Shown one piece after another: positions 60,734 through 64,000 of a DNA stretch of 64,000 nucleotides. Below the pieces are notes generated by a model. That model did no database searches and was not told where the DNA came from. It worked only from the letters and a program-made list of their open reading frames with translations. Both the position numbers and the translations under genes were made by a program. The stretch lies in NCBI GenBank assembly GCA_002352215.1, contig DEIB01000054.1, positions 11,410-75,409 of the forward strand. Reading direction: 5' to 3'. This stretch comes from Chthonomonas sp. UBA2785 (GTDB lineage: Bacteria; Armatimonadota; Fimbriimonadia; Fimbriimonadales; Fimbriimonadaceae). Every line of letters starts with the position of its first letter. Positions within the stretch are counted from its first letter, which is position 1.

Positions 60734-61800
60734 AGCTGGAAACTCTCAAGGCCGACCTCGTCGAGCGTCTTGGGCTGGAAGAAGCGATCAAGCTGGCCGG
60801 CAAGAAGACCGTTCCGGTCCACAAGCACACGTTTTGGTACTTCTGGGGCGGCATTTCACTCTTCAGCTTCCTGATCCAGGTGGTGACCGGCATCTTGCTG
60901 ATGGTCTACTACCGCCCCGGTCCGGAAGCCTACGAGTCCGTTCGCCAAATCACGTACCAAATTCAGTTTGGGTGGCTGATTCGCTCCGTCCACAACTGGA
61001 GCGCGAACTTCTTCCTCTTCTCGGTGTTCGTGCACATGTTCAGCGTGTTCCTGATGAAGGCGTACCGCCGCCCGCGTGAGGTCGGCTGGTACAGCGGGAT
61101 CGCGTTGCTCTTGTTGGGCCTCACCTTTGGGTTTAGCGGCTACCTGTTGCCGATGGACGAGCTCTCGTTCTTTGCCACCAAGGTAGGGATGGAAATCCCG
61201 AACGCAGTGCCCATCATTGGGCCACCGATTGCCAACCTGCTGCGCGGTGGGCTGGAAGTCAACGAGTTCACTGTGCAGCGGTTCTTTGCCTTGCACGTCG
61301 TAATCTTGCCGTTGCTCTATATGCCTCTCTTGGGCCTGCACCTGTGGATGGTGCAAAAGCACGGCAACGCGGCCCCGCCCAGCGAAGAAGCCAAGGAACC
61401 TAGCCAGCGCAAGACCATGCCGTTCTTCCCGAACTTCGTGGCCCAAGACCTGGGGGTGTGGCTCATCGTCCTCAACCTCATTTCGTTGCTGGCCGCCCTG
61501 TTCCCCTGGCAGTTAGGCCCGCAGGCCGACCCGCTCGCAGCGGCTCCGGAAGGCATCCACCCCGAGTGGTACTTCATGAGCCAATTTGCGATGCTGAAGC
61601 TCATTGGCCGGATGATCCCGGGCCTGGCGGGCGAAGCGGCGGCCATGACCCTCTTCACCCTCGGCCTGGTGCTGTGGGCGTTGATCCCGGTCTTCGACAA
61701 GGATAAGACGAACACGAAGCGGAGCCGCCAAGTGCTCTACTTCGGAATCTTCGTGATTCTCGTCTTGCTGTCCACCACCTTCATGGGGTTTGTGATTTAA
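60730..61800 (+). CDS. cytochrome b (b6 and subunit-IV fused)
   Basis: The 356-residue protein is the quinol-oxidising core. Heme ligands are H88 and H102 in one helix pair, and H189 and H204 in the other. The 14-residue gap in the second pair is the cytochrome b6 pattern, not the mitochondrial one. The Qo motif PEWY (IHPEWYFM) lies in the C-terminal, subunit-IV-like half, so both halves are one chain. The start overlaps the Rieske stop. Length is normal for such fusions. Confidence 0.94.
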   Translation: MKLETLKADLVERLGLEEAIKLAGKKTVPVHKHTFWYFWGGISLFSFLIQVVTGILLMVYYRPGPEAYESVRQITYQIQFGWLIRSVHNWSANFFLFSVFVHMFSVFLMKAYRRPREVGWYSGIALLLLGLTFGFSGYLLPMDELSFFATKVGMEIPNAVPIIGPPIANLLRGGLEVNEFTVQRFFALHVVILPLLYMPLLGLHLWMVQKHGNAAPPSEEAKEPSQRKTMPFFPNFVAQDLGVWLIVLNLISLLAALFPWQLGPQADPLAAAPEGIHPEWYFMSQFAMLKLIGRMIPGLAGEAAAMTLFTLGLVLWALIPVFDKDKTNTKRSRQVLYFGIFVILVLLSTTFMGFVI

Positions 61801-61814
61801 AAGGAGCTGATCAA

Positions 61815-63194
61815 TTGAACTATCCAGTATGGGATGTCCCTGGCGTCGGAGGACCGTGGGTTATTGGCATCATTTCCATCTTCCACGTCCTCATCGCTTG
61901 GTTCGCCGTGGGAGGGGGAATTTATCTCCCTTACGCCGAGCGCAAGCTTTACCGGGAAGGCCGCGAAGAGTGGCTACCTGTGCTGAAGAAGCACTCCCGC
62001 ATGTTCCTGGTGCTCACCGGCGTGTTCGGTGCGGTCTCGGGGGTTGGCATTTGGTTTGCCATCGGTTTGGTGCAGCCGGAAGCCACGTCCACGCTCATCC
62101 ATAACTTTGTGTTCGGATGGGCCATCGAGTGGGTGTTCTTCGTCATCGAGCTCGCGGCGGCGGCGGTGTATTACTACACCTGGGACCGCATCCCGCGTGA
62201 GCTCCACCTGAAAGTCGGGTGGCTGTATGCCATCAGCTCGTTCCTCACTCTCGTGATCATCAACGGCATCCTGTCGTTCATGATGACTCCGGGCCAGGCA
62301 TGGCTGAACGTGGCGGGCACGGGCACCGAAGCCAGCCAGTTCTGGGCGGCATTCTTCAATCCCACTTACTTCCCATCGCTCTTCATGCGCACCTTGGCGT
62401 GTCTCTCGCTCGCGGGGATCTATGCGCTGATCACCTACGGCAGAGTGACCGACGAATCGCTGCAGGCCACCCGTACCGAAATGGTGCGATGGAGTGCCAA
62501 GTGGCTGATCCCGATGGCCTTGCTATTGCCGGTGGGGCTGGGCTGGATGTACGTCACGATGGAACCGGAAAGCCGCGAGATCATGAGCCTCGGGTTCAGC
62601 ACCATCGGGTCGGGCTTGTTCACGCAAGTCACGCGCATCTCGATGATGACGGTCCTCACCACGGTCACCGTGGCGGGTGCGGTCTACTTTTTCGCCTTCC
62701 TGTTCCCGCGTGACCTCACGGCGGGACACGCCTTTGCCCTGCTCGGGTTGGCGGCCATCGCGACGTCATCCACCGAATACGCTCGCGAGACCATTCGCAA
62801 GCCGTACGTCATCCAGGAGCACATGTACTCCAACAGCATCCGGATGAACGAGGTGGAGAAGTACAACACCGAGGGGTACTTGGTGAACTCCAAGTGGAAC
62901 CCGCCGCAGATGGAGCCGGTGGCCAAGGGCGAGGCGATGTTCCGAGGGCAGTGCATGTCTTGCCACACGCGGTCGGGCTACCGCTCAATGGAGCGGCTGT
63001 TGCAAAAGCGCGACCGCAAGGCGATTGACCAACTCCTGCAGACGCTGCACGACTTCGAGCCGGATTCTCCGTACCGCAAGTACATGCCGCCGCTGGTCGG
63101 CACGCAGGACGAGCGGGACAGTCTCGCGGTCTATCTGGAGAAGCTGTCGCTCGGCAAGACCGAACCGGCGCTCGCGCTCAACGCCGCTCGCTGA
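61815..63194 (+). CDS. CydA-like membrane protein fused to cytochrome c
   Basis: The 459-residue protein has eight to nine helices like the N-terminal part of CydA: H24 in helix 1 (FHVLIAWFAVGGG), then a helix with E105 and E112 (AIEWVFFVIEL), like the two glutamates of CydA. A C-terminal cytochrome c domain carries C380-x2-C383-H384 (CMSCH). The long Q-loop of quinol-oxidising CydA is absent. It matches the described OR-C-type branch of the bd-oxidase superfamily. It starts with a TTG, with AAGGAG 8 bases upstream. It probably takes electrons from the bc core. Confidence 0.85.
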   Translation: MNYPVWDVPGVGGPWVIGIISIFHVLIAWFAVGGGIYLPYAERKLYREGREEWLPVLKKHSRMFLVLTGVFGAVSGVGIWFAIGLVQPEATSTLIHNFVFGWAIEWVFFVIELAAAAVYYYTWDRIPRELHLKVGWLYAISSFLTLVIINGILSFMMTPGQAWLNVAGTGTEASQFWAAFFNPTYFPSLFMRTLACLSLAGIYALITYGRVTDESLQATRTEMVRWSAKWLIPMALLLPVGLGWMYVTMEPESREIMSLGFSTIGSGLFTQVTRISMMTVLTTVTVAGAVYFFAFLFPRDLTAGHAFALLGLAAIATSSTEYARETIRKPYVIQEHMYSNSIRMNEVEKYNTEGYLVNSKWNPPQMEPVAKGEAMFRGQCMSCHTRSGYRSMERLLQKRDRKAIDQLLQTLHDFEPDSPYRKYMPPLVGTQDERDSLAVYLEKLSLGKTEPALALNAAR

Positions 63195-63209
63195 CGAGAA
63201 GCAAGACAC

Positions 63210-63243
63210 GGGGCTCTGGCAGGCAACTGCCGGGGCCCTTTGC
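63210..63243 (+). terminator. rho-independent terminator of the respiratory operon
   Basis: GGGCTCTGGCAG pairs with CTGCCGGGGCCC (two G-U pairs) around GCAA, followed by TTTGCTT. Confidence 0.85.
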
Positions 63244-63336
63244 TTCGACCATAGGCCTAAACTTCACATAAATTTCCATATTCCGTCCCGAATCCTGGTG
63301 CTTGTCCGAACTCAAGACCGTAGACTAGAACGAACA

Positions 63337-64000
63337 ATGCTTGAGATCCAAAACCTCCACGCCCGAGTAGAAGAAAAGGAGATTCTCCGGGGACTGAACC
63401 TCACCGTACGCCCCGGCGAAGTCCACGCCATCATGGGCCCGAACGGGAGCGGCAAGAGCACCTTGGCCAATGTGTTGGCCGGCCGCGAGGACTACGAGGT
63501 CACCGATGGTTCGATCTCGCTGGAGGGCGAGGACTTGCTGGAGATGGAGCCGGAAGATCGCGCCCACGCCGGCGTCTTCTTGGCGTTCCAGTACCCGGTC
63601 GAGATTCCGGGCGTGAGCAACGTCTACTTCCTGCGCAGTGCCCTCAATGCCATCCGTAAGGCGCGTGGCGAAGAGGAACTGGATTCGATGTCCTTCATGA
63701 AGTACATCCGCGAGAAGATCAAGCTGCTCGGCCTGAAGGATGAACTGCTGAACCGCAGCGTGAACGAAGGCTTCTCGGGCGGCGAAAAGAAGCGCAACGA
63801 GATTTTCCAAATGGCCGTGCTGGAGCCCAAGCTCTGCGTGCTGGACGAAACGGACTCGGGTCTCGACATTGACGCCCTCCAAACCGTGGCCAACGGGGTC
63901 AACGCCCTCCGCAGCCCGGATCGCGCCTTCATCGTGGTGACCCACTATCAGCGCCTGCTCAACTACATCGTGCCGGACTATGTGCACGTGATGGTGGAAG
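63337..64000 (+). CDS. sufC: Fe-S cluster assembly ATPase SufC (3' truncated)
   Basis: SufC is the ABC-type ATPase of the SUF Fe-S assembly complex. The frame is open to the window end, with 221 codons seen. The Walker A motif IMGPNGSGKSTLANVLAG, the SufC-typical FLAFQYPVEIPGV, the signature FSGGEKKRNEI and the Walker B VLDETDSGLDIDAL are all present. Few residues are likely missing. TAGACT ends 10 bases before the ATG. SufB and SufD would be expected downstream, outside the window. Confidence 0.95.
   Translation, partial: MLEIQNLHARVEEKEILRGLNLTVRPGEVHAIMGPNGSGKSTLANVLAGREDYEVTDGSISLEGEDLLEMEPEDRAHAGVFLAFQYPVEIPGVSNVYFLRSALNAIRKARGEEELDSMSFMKYIREKIKLLGLKDELLNRSVNEGFSGGEKKRNEIFQMAVLEPKLCVLDETDSGLDIDALQTVANGVNALRSPDRAFIVVTHYQRLLNYIVPDYVHVMVE

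Overview
The window is one 64 kb stretch of GC-rich bacterial chromosome, densely packed with housekeeping genes and almost free of mobile DNA. No 16S rRNA or other taxonomic marker is present. The mix is a split F-type ATP synthase operon, a PEP-CTERM-tailed secreted protease, a type IV pilin-like protein with a short leader, fused IspD-IspF, a VKOR-thioredoxin fusion, many GTG/TTG starts and frequent promoter elements directly abutting start codons. It fits Armatimonadota (Fimbriimonadia-like) best; this assignment is an inference.

Layout. 1-0.8 kb: the tail of a LuxR-type response regulator and a small secreted protein. 0.8-4.3 kb (minus): scpA-scpB, a D,D-carboxypeptidase and an RsuA-family pseudouridine synthase. 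4.4-6.8 kb (plus): rfbBAC for dTDP-sugar synthesis. 6.8-9.8 kb: a Kef-type antiporter, then a pilin-like gene and a membrane protein lying between two copies of a 42-bp repeat that includes the antiporter start. 9.8-11.2 kb: a DsbD-N-like protein and a thioredoxin-fold protein. 11.3-16.9 kb (minus): the ATP synthase genes from atpZ to atpG, with atpD and atpC absent. 16.9-22.1 kb: recG, a rhodanese and topA. 22.2-26.5 kb (plus): a tightly overlapping run of transglutaminase, PIN-TRAM membrane protein, ispDF and hpf. 26.6-31.9 kb: comF, a small LuxR protein, galK, an M20 dipeptidase, ppa and a PEP-CTERM protease. 32-37.5 kb: miaB, the VKOR fusion, mnmA and an envelope operon with an AI-2E family permease. 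37.5-46.7 kb: a pseudokinase with zinc ribbons, a secreted protein, ligA, an OGG-type glycosylase, a beta-propeller-like protein, a 3D-domain protein, ksgA and queG. 46.7-51.4 kb (minus): glgA, a thiolase, murJ and trxA. 51.5-56.8 kb: a Gly-rich secreted protein, dnaG, a peroxiredoxin-like protein, an inositol monophosphatase, tRNA-Gly(GCC), a ribokinase-like gene and a Cys-rich membrane protein. 56.9-64 kb: icd, an HTH-PAS regulator, a four-gene respiratory operon and the start of sufC.

The most interesting unit is 58.3-63.2 kb. A membrane protein, a Rieske protein, a fused b6/subunit-IV cytochrome b and a CydA-like protein with a C-terminal cytochrome c form one operon. It diverges from a regulator with an N-terminal HTH and C-terminal PAS domain, and a 22-bp palindrome lies between them. 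This looks like an unusual quinol-oxidising complex in which the bc core is combined with bd-oxidase-superfamily subunits.

Two other signals span the window. Nine start codons have a TANNNT hexamer ending 6 to 8 bases upstream, as expected for leaderless transcripts. Gene ends are extremely compact, with GTGA/ATGA overlaps and convergent genes sharing up to 66 bp.
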